From Lentisphaeria bacterium (GTDB lineage: Bacteria; Verrucomicrobiota; Lentisphaeria; Victivallales; Victivallaceae): a stretch of 64,000 nt of DNA. Below are positions 41,101 to 49,004 of this stretch, piece by piece (within the stretch, counting starts at the first letter, position 1; the number at the start of each line of letters is the position of its first letter). Below the pieces are notes generated by a model. That model saw nothing but the letters and a program-made list of their open reading frames with translations, did no database searches and had not been told where the DNA came from. The stretch is taken from the NCBI GenBank assembly GCA_018265615.1, contig JABLYX010000001.1:62001-126000 (forward strand), in the 5' to 3' direction. The translations under genes were made by a program, and so were the position numbers.

Positions 41101-41917
41101 GGCCTGTGCCGCATTGCAGGGGTGGAGCGGACTCTGGCGCTTCGCCTGGAGTCACGACGAGCGCAGCATCCGGAATGTCGGCGGCGTCAGCACCTTTGAT
41201 GCCGTCAACGACCCGATGCAGCAATTCAGCGACCGGATCATCCTTGCGCTGTTCCTGAGAGGGGACCTTGTCCCGGCGCAGCGGAAAATTTCGTATGAAG
41301 TTCCGCAGAATCCGTTCCGGCCGGGAACGGACGGCGACTTTCCGAATGAATTGAATGAGCTCGGGCTGGCTGCCCGAATCGGTTCGCATGTCGCCGGGCA
41401 GCCGCTTCCGCCCGGCGTCGAGAAATACCGGCCCGGTATGAAAGTCGCGGCGGATCCGCAGCTTCGGCTTGACCGGAAGGCCGGAACGCTGGCCGTGGTC
41501 ACCGATCTCACCGAAACCGTGACGCTGCCCGGAGGCGCTCTCGCCGCCCGGACGCTGCGCGTGAAGAACGCCGACAGGTTCATGACGGTCGGCGCAATCT
41601 CCCGTGACGGCAGGCCGTTGGCTGAAAGCAAAGATATTCTGGTGATCCATCTGACCAACATTTCCGGCAATAACGCCGGATTCTCCGACGAATATAAGAC
41701 CAGGCTGCTTCAGTGGGGGAAGCGGCCGTTGCTGATCGAACGCGGCACGGCGGAGCTGGAGTTTGCTTCCGGACAGCCGTGGCGGGTTGCCGCACTTGCT
41801 TCCGACGGCTCCGAGCTCGGTGAAGTCAAAGGCGAATTCGGAAACGGCCTCTTTCGCTTCAAAGCGGATACCGGCGGGTTTCCCGGAGGTGTGGCAGCGT
41901 ACCACCTGACCCGCTGA
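38150..41917 (+). CDS. giant secreted GH-A glycoside hydrolase with duplicated N-terminal module
   Basis: 1255 residues. Signal peptide M-K-K-F-L-F-V-L-A-V-T-V-L-T-A-A-H-A. Two near-identical 212-residue beta-rich modules (about 15-221 and 227-433) follow, then another beta-sandwich region (to about 620). The GH-A barrel starts at F-E-N-A-P-E-R-K-I-R-F-Y-G-V-N, with acid/base Glu in I-S-L-V-N-E-E-T and nucleophile in F-T-V-T-E-F-N-Y-C-N-P-N. A C-terminal beta-domain ends the protein. The barrel and C-terminus are paralogous to the protein at 27856, which has only one short N-terminal region. The duplicated modules may bind polysaccharide. Confidence 0.9.
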   Translation: MKKFLFVLAVTVLTAAHALDLPRGGALGTDGVLTVGDAKLALSAASTSWQWLEPAKWREVKSETGPDFQSLSARIQFDGVSGTVSEKIRETGKNRYRYEGEFRFPDPVNAAAFCCSLTLPQPAGELRVDGRKITIPEVFDNRIELQAFTSARSVEVELNSMRFTISGKLQIYVQDDRRWSETVSVRIYCDPPAGSARNAKVEFDLAVSPVDAAPVDLAQAAGQKSPAAHALDLPRGVALGTDGVLTVGDAKLALSAASTSWQWLEPAKWREVKSETGPDFQSLSARIQFDGVSGTVSEKIRETGKNRYRYEGEFRFPDPVNAAAFCCSLTLPQPAGELRVDGRKITIPEVFDNRIELQAFTSARSVEVELNSMRFTISGKLQIYVQDDRRWSETVSVRIYCDPPAGSARNAKVEFDLAVSPVDAAPVDLAQAANRTFSDPDGSGWTGQGKHNDMAILKPGNLEVGGLSFLVREGRGAIVVGRRAPDAARLVLPPGAPAGAVNLLHASAWTPKPGETIGLLEVNYAGGRKESIPVKAGIDCGNWWISSAFPNAAIAFKGDNESSTVGLYASSFPLSGEKPESIVFRAADPGNCMWMIAGVTLSSRPVKFPARLSRPVTVAEGMQWKRFDFERRIVPGSPLDFSGLVPLDAPAGKYGFVRSTEEGEFSFENAPERKIRFYGVNLCFSANYLDKKSVDDLVEYFVRMGYNTVRLHHQDDGLTDPKAPDSLSLDPAALDKLDYLFARLKERGIYITTDLYVSRQLRKGDGIVDGDDYSVSQVMKALLPINRKAMENWKEFARRWMKHKNPYTGLTWGEDPALITISLVNEETLSTVWSKTPETARLYREKFEAWKAEHGITRQDQSDFSRFLSGLQGKALDEQIDFVKNELGMKALVTSLNFVSTVPLTLLRSKFDLVDNHLYFSHPSFPERSWYLPQDHDQGSAIRRGAVVPGLMMPTRIFGKPFTVTEFNYCNPNVFRAEGGPLMGACAALQGWSGLWRFAWSHDERSIRNVGGVSTFDAVNDPMQQFSDRIILALFLRGDLVPAQRKISYEVPQNPFRPGTDGDFPNELNELGLAARIGSHVAGQPLPPGVEKYRPGMKVAADPQLRLDRKAGTLAVVTDLTETVTLPGGALAARTLRVKNADRFMTVGAISRDGRPLAESKDILVIHLTNISGNNAGFSDEYKTRLLQWGKRPLLIERGTAELEFASGQPWRVAALASDGSELGEVKGEFGNGLFRFKADTGGFPGGVAAYHLTR
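38192..39448 (+). repeat. 621-bp in-frame tandem duplication inside the GH gene
   Basis: 38192-38812 and 38828-39448 repeat with a 636-bp period and a 15-bp linker. I see only two differences: G to T after the poly-G of C-C-G-C-G-G (Gly to Val) and A to G near 38803/39439 (silent). The period is divisible by three, so the frame is kept. Such low divergence means a very recent duplication or active homogenisation. Confidence 0.92.
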
Positions 41918-41934
41918 CGCCCTGCTGTTCCCCG

Positions 41935-41986
41935 GGAAGCCGCAGAAGATTATCCGGCGTGTCGCCTGCGATGACCTGCGGCTTCC
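41935..41986 (+). terminator. hairpin after the giant GH gene
   Basis: GGAAGCCGCAG (41935-41945) and CTGCGGCTTCC (41976-41986) pair perfectly over 11 bp with a 30-base loop. Only a short T/A-rich stretch follows, so termination may be partial, letting some transcripts continue into the GH42 gene 60 bp later. Confidence 0.45.
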
Positions 41987-42045
41987 TTACAGCTGAGCAT
42001 TGAGATTCCACCCGATTGAAACCAGTAAAAAACGAAGAGATCTGC

Positions 42046-44034
42046 ATGAGAACGCTGAGCCATCGCAACCGCAATGTTTTCGACCGCTTCTATTATGGAG
42101 CCGCATACTATCCCGAGCATTGGAGCGACGCAGACCGTCAGGCGGATATCGCCCTGATGAAAGCTGCCCGCTTCAACGCCGTGCGGATGGGAGAATTCGC
42201 CTGGGACCGGCTGGAACCGCGCGAAGGTGAATTTGATTTTTCTTTTTTCAATGAACAGATTGCCATGCTCGACCGGCACGGCATCAAGACATTCTTTTGC
42301 ACTCCGACTGCGGCTCCTCCGCGTTGGCTGAGCAAAAAGCACCCGGAAATACTCCGGATCGACGGCGAAGGACGTTCCATGAAGCACGGTTCACGGCAGC
42401 ACGCCTGCACCACCAATGAGCTTTTCCGGGAATATTCGCGCCGCATCACTTCCGCCGTCGCCGAAAACTTCCGCCGCAATCCCGGCGTCATCGGCTTTCA
42501 GACTGACAATGAACTGCACTGCCATTTTTCCTGTTGCCATTGCCCGGCCTGCGAAGCCGGGTTCCGGCAGTGGCTGGAGCGGAAGTATCGTCATATCGAT
42601 GCGCTGAACCTGGCATGGGGGACCTCTTTCTGGGCGCAGACCTGTGACGGCTTCGACGATGTGGAGATCCCGTCGGAAATGCGCCCGGCCTACGCGAATC
42701 CGGGGGCGCTGTTGGATTTTCAGCGTTTCTCGGCCGATGCCGTCGCGGATTTCCAAGCTGAACAGATTGAGATTCTCAGGGCCGCAAACCCGGAATGGAA
42801 GATTTTCCACAACGGCATCATGGGCGTCGTCGATTACCGGGGCCGGTTCGGGCAGGAGCTCGACATCACCGGGTTTGACAGTTATCCGTTTTTTACCGAA
42901 AATGAATCCGACCGGCCCTGGAGGCATGCCTATTCGCTGGACAGGGTCCGCAGCATGGGCGGCAGCTTCATCATCCCGGAACACCAGAGCGGCCCGGGCG
43001 GGCAGCCGCCGTATCTGCACCAGACTCCCGAACCGGGAGAGCTGCGCCTGATGGTTTATCGCAGCATCCTGCACGGCGCCGAGGCGTTGCTTTATTTCCG
43101 CTGGAGGACCTGCCGTTTCGGAGCGGAAGAGTATTGGTGCGGCATCCTCGACTGGAACAATATTCCCGGGCGGCGCTACGAGGAGGTCAGACAGACCGGT
43201 GATGAGCTGGCGGCGCTTGTGCCGGCCGTCCGGGATTCCCGCATCCGCATCGATGTCGCCATTGCCGCCGGCGACAATGACGCGAATTACGCGCACTCCA
43301 TTTACAGCCTCGGCCTGCCGGCTCCCGAGGAGGCCGCCCTGAGTATTTACAAAGAGTATTTTCAGCATCATTATGCGGTCGGCCTGATTCACCCTTCCGA
43401 CGATTTGAGCGGAGTGAAGCTTTACTTCCTGCCGCACTGGGAGATCATCGACAGGGCCGCGGCCGAAAACCTCGCCGCTTATGTCGACAACGGCGGCGTT
43501 CTGGTCATTGGCTGCCGTTCCGGCAGCAGAGATGAATTCAACCGGATAGTTGCGGAACCGTTTCCCGGTATTCTGGCCGGGCTGGCGGGAGCGACGGTCG
43601 GAGAATTCGGGAAACTGCCGTCCGGCAGGGAAGATCCGCGCCGCCACTCCTTCTGTCTGAACGGCGTTCAGGTGGAGGGTGAGCGCTTCTACGAAACCCT
43701 GGTTCCCCGGAGTGCCGAAACCGTTGCCTGCTGGCAGACCCGTTTCCTGAAGGGCGCGCCTGCCGTCACCCGCCGCAGAACGGGACAGGGACTGGTGTAT
43801 TATGTCGGAACTTATCTCATGGACGGCGTTCTGGCCGGACTGAGGCCGGAGCTTGACCGCGCCGCCGGAGTGGAACCGCTGATTGCCGGCGCTCCGGCAG
43901 TGTTGGAAATTTCAGAACGGCGCCTGTCCGACGGCACGCGGCTGAAGGTGATGATGAACACATCCGGCGAAGCATTGGAAGAATACAGTCTCGGCCCCTA
44001 TGGAATCAGAATGGAACCCGTTCCGAATTCATAA
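42046..44034 (+). CDS. GH42-family beta-galactosidase
   Basis: 662 residues from the ATG at 42046 (GAAGAGA upstream). No signal peptide, so probably cytoplasmic. Y-Y-G-A-A-Y-Y-P-E-H-W opens the GH42 barrel; acid/base Glu in G-F-Q-T-D-N-E-L-H-C-H and nucleophile Glu in S-F-I-I-P-E-H-Q-S-G. The Cys cluster C-H-F-S-C-C-H-C-P-A-C matches the zinc site of GH42 enzymes. A trimerisation domain and a C-terminal beta-domain follow. It cleaves beta-galactosides brought in by the cell, complementing the secreted GH-A protein upstream. Confidence 0.93.
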   Translation: MRTLSHRNRNVFDRFYYGAAYYPEHWSDADRQADIALMKAARFNAVRMGEFAWDRLEPREGEFDFSFFNEQIAMLDRHGIKTFFCTPTAAPPRWLSKKHPEILRIDGEGRSMKHGSRQHACTTNELFREYSRRITSAVAENFRRNPGVIGFQTDNELHCHFSCCHCPACEAGFRQWLERKYRHIDALNLAWGTSFWAQTCDGFDDVEIPSEMRPAYANPGALLDFQRFSADAVADFQAEQIEILRAANPEWKIFHNGIMGVVDYRGRFGQELDITGFDSYPFFTENESDRPWRHAYSLDRVRSMGGSFIIPEHQSGPGGQPPYLHQTPEPGELRLMVYRSILHGAEALLYFRWRTCRFGAEEYWCGILDWNNIPGRRYEEVRQTGDELAALVPAVRDSRIRIDVAIAAGDNDANYAHSIYSLGLPAPEEAALSIYKEYFQHHYAVGLIHPSDDLSGVKLYFLPHWEIIDRAAAENLAAYVDNGGVLVIGCRSGSRDEFNRIVAEPFPGILAGLAGATVGEFGKLPSGREDPRRHSFCLNGVQVEGERFYETLVPRSAETVACWQTRFLKGAPAVTRRRTGQGLVYYVGTYLMDGVLAGLRPELDRAAGVEPLIAGAPAVLEISERRLSDGTRLKVMMNTSGEALEEYSLGPYGIRMEPVPNS

Positions 44035-44222
44035 TTCCTGAATCGTCTGTAGGAAAAAGTGATTCATCGAAAGATGATCGGGCCGGCGGACAATTTTCGC
44101 CCGGTCGTCAACGAAGAGGAGGCTGCCGCTTTGCTCTGATCAGGTGCGGTGCGGCATATTTATTCCGTACGGCGACTTGTCTGCGGCGGTTTTCAGCCGT
44201 ATATTACAGCGAGGTGAATCTG

Positions 44223-45296
44223 ATGCTGTTTTTTCCGGATAAAACGAACTTGAACGATTATCTGCGGGCCGACCGCGAAGTCGACCGGCGTCATCCCGCG
44301 GTAGAAGCCAGGGCGGAGGCGCTGTCTGCCGGCTGTGAAAACGAGGAAGCCGCGGTGCGCGCCGCGTTTGAATTTGTCTGCAATGGCATTGCGCACTCCG
44401 CCGATATCCGCAGCCGGCGGATTACCCGTACCGCGTCGGAGGTTTTGCTGCAGGGGGAGGGGATCTGTTACGCGAAGAGCATGCTGCTTGCGGCGCTTCT
44501 GCGGCATTGCGGCATTCCGTGCGGATTCTGCTATCAGGAGCTGAGGCTCACCGACGCCCCGGGAGCTCCGCTGGCGGTTCACGCTTTGAATGCTGTTTTC
44601 CTGCGCTCGCGCCGGACGTGGACGCGGTTGGATGCCCGCGGCAATACGGGAGGAATCCGGGCCCGCTTTGTGCCGGATGAGGAGCATCTTGCGTTTCCTG
44701 TGCGCCCGGAGCTCGGCGAGTCGGAGGATCCGGCCATCTATGCCGCGCCACATCCGGCGGTGGTCAGGACGCTGCACGGCTTCTCCGATTGCCGGGAAAT
44801 GTTCCGCCATCTTCCGGAGCGGCTGGAGTCCGCAGGCCATGCGCCGGGAATCTTTCCGGCGCGCCGGGAGGATCTGCCGGAGATTCTGAAGCTGCAATAT
44901 CTCGCCTACCGCAGTGAAGCGGAGCTGCTGGGAAATCCGGATATCCCACCGTTGAAACAGACTTCGGCGGAGCTGGAGACGGAATTCCGGCAGGGCCTGA
45001 TCCTGAAAGCGCAGGACGGCGACGGGAGAATCATCGGTTCGGTGCGGTTCTGCCGCGCCGGAGATACGGTGCGTATCGGAAAATTGATGGTGGCGCCGGA
45101 TCAGCAGGGCAGGGGGCTCGGCACGCGCCTGCTCGTCCGGGCGGAGTCGTTGTTCCCGGGGATGCGCCTGGAGCTTTTTACCGGCAGGCGCAGCGTGCGC
45201 AATATCGCCCTGTATGAGCGCTGCGGCTTTCGGAAATGCAGGGAAGAGGTCACGCCCGGCGGGCTGACCCTGGTATATCTGGAGAAGAATTCATGA
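44223..45296 (+). CDS. transglutaminase-like - GNAT acetyltransferase fusion
   Basis: 357 residues; GAGGTG precedes the ATG at 44223. Residues 1-205 are a transglutaminase/peptidase-like domain with the triad Cys in G-E-G-I-C-Y-A-K-S, His in A-V-H-A-L-N-A-V and Asp in T-R-L-D-A-R-G-N. Residues 215-357 are a GNAT domain with motif A V-A-P-D-Q-Q-G-R-G-L-G-T-R-L-L and N-I-A-L-Y-E-R-C-G-F. The stop overlaps the next start (ATGA). The fusion is unusual; a peptide-cleaving plus acylating enzyme is possible. No signal peptide. Confidence 0.85.
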   Translation: MLFFPDKTNLNDYLRADREVDRRHPAVEARAEALSAGCENEEAAVRAAFEFVCNGIAHSADIRSRRITRTASEVLLQGEGICYAKSMLLAALLRHCGIPCGFCYQELRLTDAPGAPLAVHALNAVFLRSRRTWTRLDARGNTGGIRARFVPDEEHLAFPVRPELGESEDPAIYAAPHPAVVRTLHGFSDCREMFRHLPERLESAGHAPGIFPARREDLPEILKLQYLAYRSEAELLGNPDIPPLKQTSAELETEFRQGLILKAQDGDGRIIGSVRFCRAGDTVRIGKLMVAPDQQGRGLGTRLLVRAESLFPGMRLELFTGRRSVRNIALYERCGFRKCREEVTPGGLTLVYLEKNS

Positions 45297-45925
45297 AAAC
45301 GGTACTTTTTGTTTTGCTGGAATCCTGCGCCGACTGGGAATTTGCTCCGTTGGCGGCGGTCGTCAACGGCGCTCCGGGGTGGCGGACGGCAACGGCGGCC
45401 CCGCGGGGAAAGCCGGTCCGCTCGATCGGCGGATTCACCATCCTGCCGGACGGAGATATCCCGGCTGCCCCGCCGGAGGATTGCGCCGGCATCGTCCTGA
45501 TCGGCGGACTGTCGTGGCGGTCGGAAACCGCCCGGAGTGTGGAGCCGCTGGCGCGTACCGCCGCCGGGCGCGGGCTGCCGCTGGGCGCGATCTGCGATGC
45601 GACGGTGTTTCTCGGCAGATCAGGCCTGCTGAATGATGTTCCCCACACCTCCAATATGCTGAGTGATCTGCAAACTTATGCCGGGGAGCATTACACCGGG
45701 GCCGGTTTCTACCGCAGCGAACCGGCGGTCCGCTGCGGTGGCCTGGTCACCGCCAACGGTACGGCCCCGCTTGATTTCGCCCGCGAAATGCTGATCGCGC
45801 TCGGTGTCCTCTCTCCCTGTGAAGCTGCCATGTGGTACAAACTCTTCCATTCCGGCTTTTACCGGGCCCCGGAGGAGGCCGCCTGGTGGTTCGGGCGGCC
45901 CGCCGCCGGAAAGCACGGAGAATAG
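45293..45925 (+). CDS. DJ-1/PfpI-family protein
   Basis: 210 residues, start overlapping the previous stop. The class I glutamine-amidotransferase-like fold is seen: V-L-L-E-S-C-A-D-W-E, I-V-L-I-G-G-L-S-W and the elbow G-A-I-C-D-A-T-V-F-L (nucleophile Cys). It matches YoaZ/PfpI-like proteins often labelled glutamine amidotransferase. It probably acts with the transglutaminase-GNAT protein. It ends only 9 bp from the convergent cvpA-like gene. Confidence 0.87.
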   Translation: MKTVLFVLLESCADWEFAPLAAVVNGAPGWRTATAAPRGKPVRSIGGFTILPDGDIPAAPPEDCAGIVLIGGLSWRSETARSVEPLARTAAGRGLPLGAICDATVFLGRSGLLNDVPHTSNMLSDLQTYAGEHYTGAGFYRSEPAVRCGGLVTANGTAPLDFAREMLIALGVLSPCEAAMWYKLFHSGFYRAPEEAAWWFGRPAAGKHGE

Positions 45926-45933
45926 ATGATGTT

Positions 45934-46503
45934 TTACGGGACGGCGGGGGGCTGCTCCTCTTTTGGAGGATCGGCCTTGCGGACGAGCTCCTCGAGCTTG
46001 CCGAACCGCTGGCTGCGGCTGTAGCCCTGAAAGCTCAGCCGGTCGACTGTGCGGCTGAATGATACGAGCGTGCGGACGCTCGAGCTTTCGAGGGCGGACA
46101 GCGACACAAACGCGCCCGCGGCGGTTTTCTGCGGGGTCGTGCAGAGCAGGAAGGCTGCGAAATTGATGAGAACCATCCCTGTGAGGAAGCCGCAGAGCGC
46201 GCCGCCGAGCTTGTCGAGGAGCGCGGGGAATTCGAATGCCTTCTCCTCCGGCATGAGCTGTTCGGTCAGCTTCAGGAGCAGAACCCAGAAGAGGATCGCG
46301 CAGAAGAGCATCGTAACCGCGGCTTTATAGGAGTTCGCGCTGCCGGGCAGCCGGTAGAGCCCGCTGACCAGGTTCTCGGTCCAGAGCGCAAGGTAGATCG
46401 CGAAGCCGAAGTTCAGGAGCGAGGTGTAGCTGCGGTAGAGCCGGGTGCTGAGACCGATCAGGCCGCCGAGAACGGGGATTCCCCAGAGAACCAGATTTTC
46501 CAT
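45934..46503 (-). CDS. CvpA-like membrane protein
   Basis: 189 residues from the ATG at 46503; an open frame upstream runs against the coding sense of the GspE gene and is not used. Four hydrophobic helices (I-P-V-L-G-G-L-I-G-L, L-L-N-F-G-F-A-I-Y-L-A-L, A-V-T-M-L-F-C-A-I-L-F-W-V-L-L, L-C-G-F-L-T-G-M-V-L-I-N-F-A-A-F) fit the colicin V production protein family. The C-terminal tail is basic and Pro-rich. It begins 2 bp after the GspE-like stop. Confidence 0.8.
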   Translation of the reverse strand: MENLVLWGIPVLGGLIGLSTRLYRSYTSLLNFGFAIYLALWTENLVSGLYRLPGSANSYKAAVTMLFCAILFWVLLLKLTEQLMPEEKAFEFPALLDKLGGALCGFLTGMVLINFAAFLLCTTPQKTAAGAFVSLSALESSSVRTLVSFSRTVDRLSFQGYSRSQRFGKLEELVRKADPPKEEQPPAVP

Positions 46504-46505
46504 GA

Positions 46506-47981
46506 TTACTTTTTCTCCAGATTCAGCGTGACACGTTCGATTTCGTCCATCGAGGTGATTCCCGCCGCGACGAGCTTGCAGCCTTCGTACCTGAGGATCG
46601 AGCTGCCGTGCTCCTCCTCGATCTTCTCCTTGATGCTCGAAAGCGTCGCGTTTTCGGCTTCGAGGACGGTGCGCAGCGAATTGTTCATCACCATGAGGTC
46701 GAAGAGTGCTGTGCGCCCTTCGTAACCGGTTCCGTCGCAGTCGCGGCAGCCGGCGGGGGCGCAGACGTTCTTCGTGCTGAGATGCTGCTTTTCGAAATAT
46801 TCCTGCTGCTCCGGCGTGAGCTGTGCGGGCTTCCTGCAGTGACAGAGCTTGCGGACCAGCCGCTGCGAGACGATCAGCTGCAGCGTGGCGGCCACGCTGC
46901 GCAGCGGAACACCGAGATTCACGAGCCGGTCGATCGTACCGAGGTTGTCGTTGCTGTGCACGGTCGCGATGATGAGGTGGCCGGTCTGGGCGGCATGGGC
47001 CGCCACCTGCGCGGTCTCCTCGTCGCGGATCTCTCCGAGGCAGATGATGTCCGGATTCTGGCGCAGTGCGTTGCGCAGAAGCTTCGCGAAAGTGATGTCG
47101 GCTTTGGTATTGACCTCCATCTGGCTGATGTTTTCGATTACGTGTTCGATCGGATCCTCGATCGAGATCACGTTTTTCATCGAGTAGTCGATCGCGCTGA
47201 GCATCGCGTACAGCGTGGAAGTTTTGCCGCTTCCGGTCGGGCCGCACATGAGGATCATGCCGGAGGGCATGCGGATCGCGTTCTGCATGACTTTGAGGTC
47301 TTCGCCGGAGACGCCCGCGTCTTTCAGCGTCATCGGCCCGGCGGTGGAGGAGAGCACGCGGATCGTGACCTTCTCCCCGCCGAACGCGCCGACGCTGGCC
47401 ACGCGGAACGAGGCGGGCCCCTTCGAACTTTCGCAGCTGAACGCGCCATCCTGCGGACGGCGTTTTTCGGTGATGTCCATGCCGGCCGCAACTTTGATTG
47501 CGCTGATGACGCTGCCGCCGAGCACGGCGTCCATCTCCTCGACGATCTTCAGCGCGCCGTCGACCCGGTAGCGCACGACGATGTTCCCGTTCGGCTTCGG
47601 ATCGAAGAAGATATCGCTCGCGCGTTTGCAGAGCGCTTCGAACACAAGGTATTTGGTCCGGAAAATCGCCTCGCCGGAGTCGTTGCCGCCCACAGAATCC
47701 AGCGCGGGCTGGCCGCGCGAGTCGAGCAGCTCGATGTCAATGTTTTTCCGCCGCGCGCCGGCTTTGGAGAAGAGGCCGGAGAAGTGGAGTCTGAGCTTCT
47801 TCAGGCTGTCGGCGACGGCAAACAGCAGCAGCACCGCCGGGCCCGCGAAGAGCGCGGCCAGATTCAGCAGCGCACGGCCCTTTTCCGGGGCGTCGCCGCG
47901 CCGGTCCACGTAATTGAGCGTGTAGATGCCGGAGTAGAGCCAGACGCCGAGCACGGCCAGAAAAATCGGATTGTAATTCAC
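46506..47981 (-). CDS. membrane-anchored GspE/PilB-type secretion ATPase
   Basis: 491 residues; GTG start at 47981 with AGAGGA upstream. Two transmembrane helices (about 6-23 and 38-58) replace the usual cytoplasmic N1 domain. The ATPase has Walker A G-P-T-G-S-G-K-T (247-254), Walker B I-I-C-L-G-E-I-R-D-E-E-T (313-324), Asp/His boxes and a Cys-rich zinc loop (C-H-C ... C-R-D-C). It probably powers pseudopilus assembly, with the prepilins at 30020 and 37354 as possible partners. Confidence 0.88.
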   Translation of the reverse strand: MNYNPIFLAVLGVWLYSGIYTLNYVDRRGDAPEKGRALLNLAALFAGPAVLLLFAVADSLKKLRLHFSGLFSKAGARRKNIDIELLDSRGQPALDSVGGNDSGEAIFRTKYLVFEALCKRASDIFFDPKPNGNIVVRYRVDGALKIVEEMDAVLGGSVISAIKVAAGMDITEKRRPQDGAFSCESSKGPASFRVASVGAFGGEKVTIRVLSSTAGPMTLKDAGVSGEDLKVMQNAIRMPSGMILMCGPTGSGKTSTLYAMLSAIDYSMKNVISIEDPIEHVIENISQMEVNTKADITFAKLLRNALRQNPDIICLGEIRDEETAQVAAHAAQTGHLIIATVHSNDNLGTIDRLVNLGVPLRSVAATLQLIVSQRLVRKLCHCRKPAQLTPEQQEYFEKQHLSTKNVCAPAGCRDCDGTGYEGRTALFDLMVMNNSLRTVLEAENATLSSIKEKIEEEHGSSILRYEGCKLVAAGITSMDEIERVTLNLEKK

Positions 47982-48130
47982 CTGTTCCTCTTACGGTTTG
48001 TTCATAGGGGAATATAAGGCGAAATTCCGGTATGTCAAGACGGCACACCGGAATCGCCTCTGCTTTTATAAGATAAACGCGGAACAGGGTATGATTCTTA
48101 TCGGCAAAAAGAATTTTTTTTCAATTTCTC

Positions 48131-48937
48131 TCAGGGGCGGCGGAATTCACACGGCACGGCGGTCTGGCAGAGCGCACAGCCGAGCGCGCGGTCGAGCCAT
48201 CCGTAGGTGTGTTCGCGTTCCTTTGCGATTTCACTGACCGAGTATCTGGCGCAGGCCGGCTTGTCGCGGTCTTTGAATTCGGCTCCGACGGCGTGGGCCG
48301 GACAGCGCCGGATGCAGGCGCCGCAGCGGGTGCACCAGGCGAACGGATCGTCGCCGTACGGACGTTTGTCCGCCGGCAGCTCGAGCGTCGTGACGACTGA
48401 GCCGAGACGCATCGCCGTGCCGTGCTCGGTGATGAGGCTCGCCGAGAGCCCGAAGGTTCCGGCCCCGGCAACGAATGCGACGTGGCGCTCGGACCAGCTC
48501 GAGGTGAAATTCTTCACATCCCACCCCGGCGCCGGATAGATCTCCTTCTGCTCCAGGTGCGGGGCGACGGCCGGAAACCCCTCTTTCGTCAGGAGCTTCG
48601 CCATCTGGGCGCGCATCTCCTCATTCATGATTTCACCGAAGCTGCGGACGGCGGCCCATTCGACGGAGGGGTGCGCCTTCTCCGCGCCGTTTGTCTCGCG
48701 CGCTTTGCGGTTGACGGGCAGGACCCAGACAATGACCGATTTCGCCTCAGCTTCCGGAAACTTGCGCCTGAGCACCTCGTCCGGCGTCCAGTGGAACGGG
48801 CCGATCACCTCCTTGTAACGCGCGAAAAACGGGTCGTCCGCCGCGGCGACCTTCATCTCCGGTTCCTCGAAGAAACGGTCGGCTCCGGTCTGGCGGTAGA
48901 GGTTCCGGAGCATCTGTTCGATTTCATTGCGGTTCAT
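48131..48937 (-). CDS. QueG-like 4Fe-4S protein
   Basis: 268 residues; AAGGAGG precedes the ATG. The C-terminal C-T-R-C-G-A-C-I-R-R-C-P and later C-A-L-C-Q-T-A-V-P-C carry cluster ligands as in epoxyqueuosine reductase. The N-terminal half lacks clear cobalamin-binding features and the second cluster motif is degenerate, so it may be a QueG-like paralogue acting on other substrates. It lies between the GspE gene and glycyl-tRNA synthetase on the same strand. Confidence 0.75.
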   Translation of the reverse strand: MNRNEIEQMLRNLYRQTGADRFFEEPEMKVAAADDPFFARYKEVIGPFHWTPDEVLRRKFPEAEAKSVIVWVLPVNRKARETNGAEKAHPSVEWAAVRSFGEIMNEEMRAQMAKLLTKEGFPAVAPHLEQKEIYPAPGWDVKNFTSSWSERHVAFVAGAGTFGLSASLITEHGTAMRLGSVVTTLELPADKRPYGDDPFAWCTRCGACIRRCPAHAVGAEFKDRDKPACARYSVSEIAKEREHTYGWLDRALGCALCQTAVPCEFRRP

Positions 48938-49004
48938 TGCCTGCCTCCTTCCGCATGTGGGAAAACGGGAGACCCGGTTTCGGATCTCCCGTCGGGAAAC
49001 GCAG

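Noticed and set aside
46504..47247. N-terminal extension of the cvpA-like ORF
   Set aside because: It is Arg/Pro-rich out-of-frame translation of the GspE gene; the CvpA family starts at the ATG at 46503.
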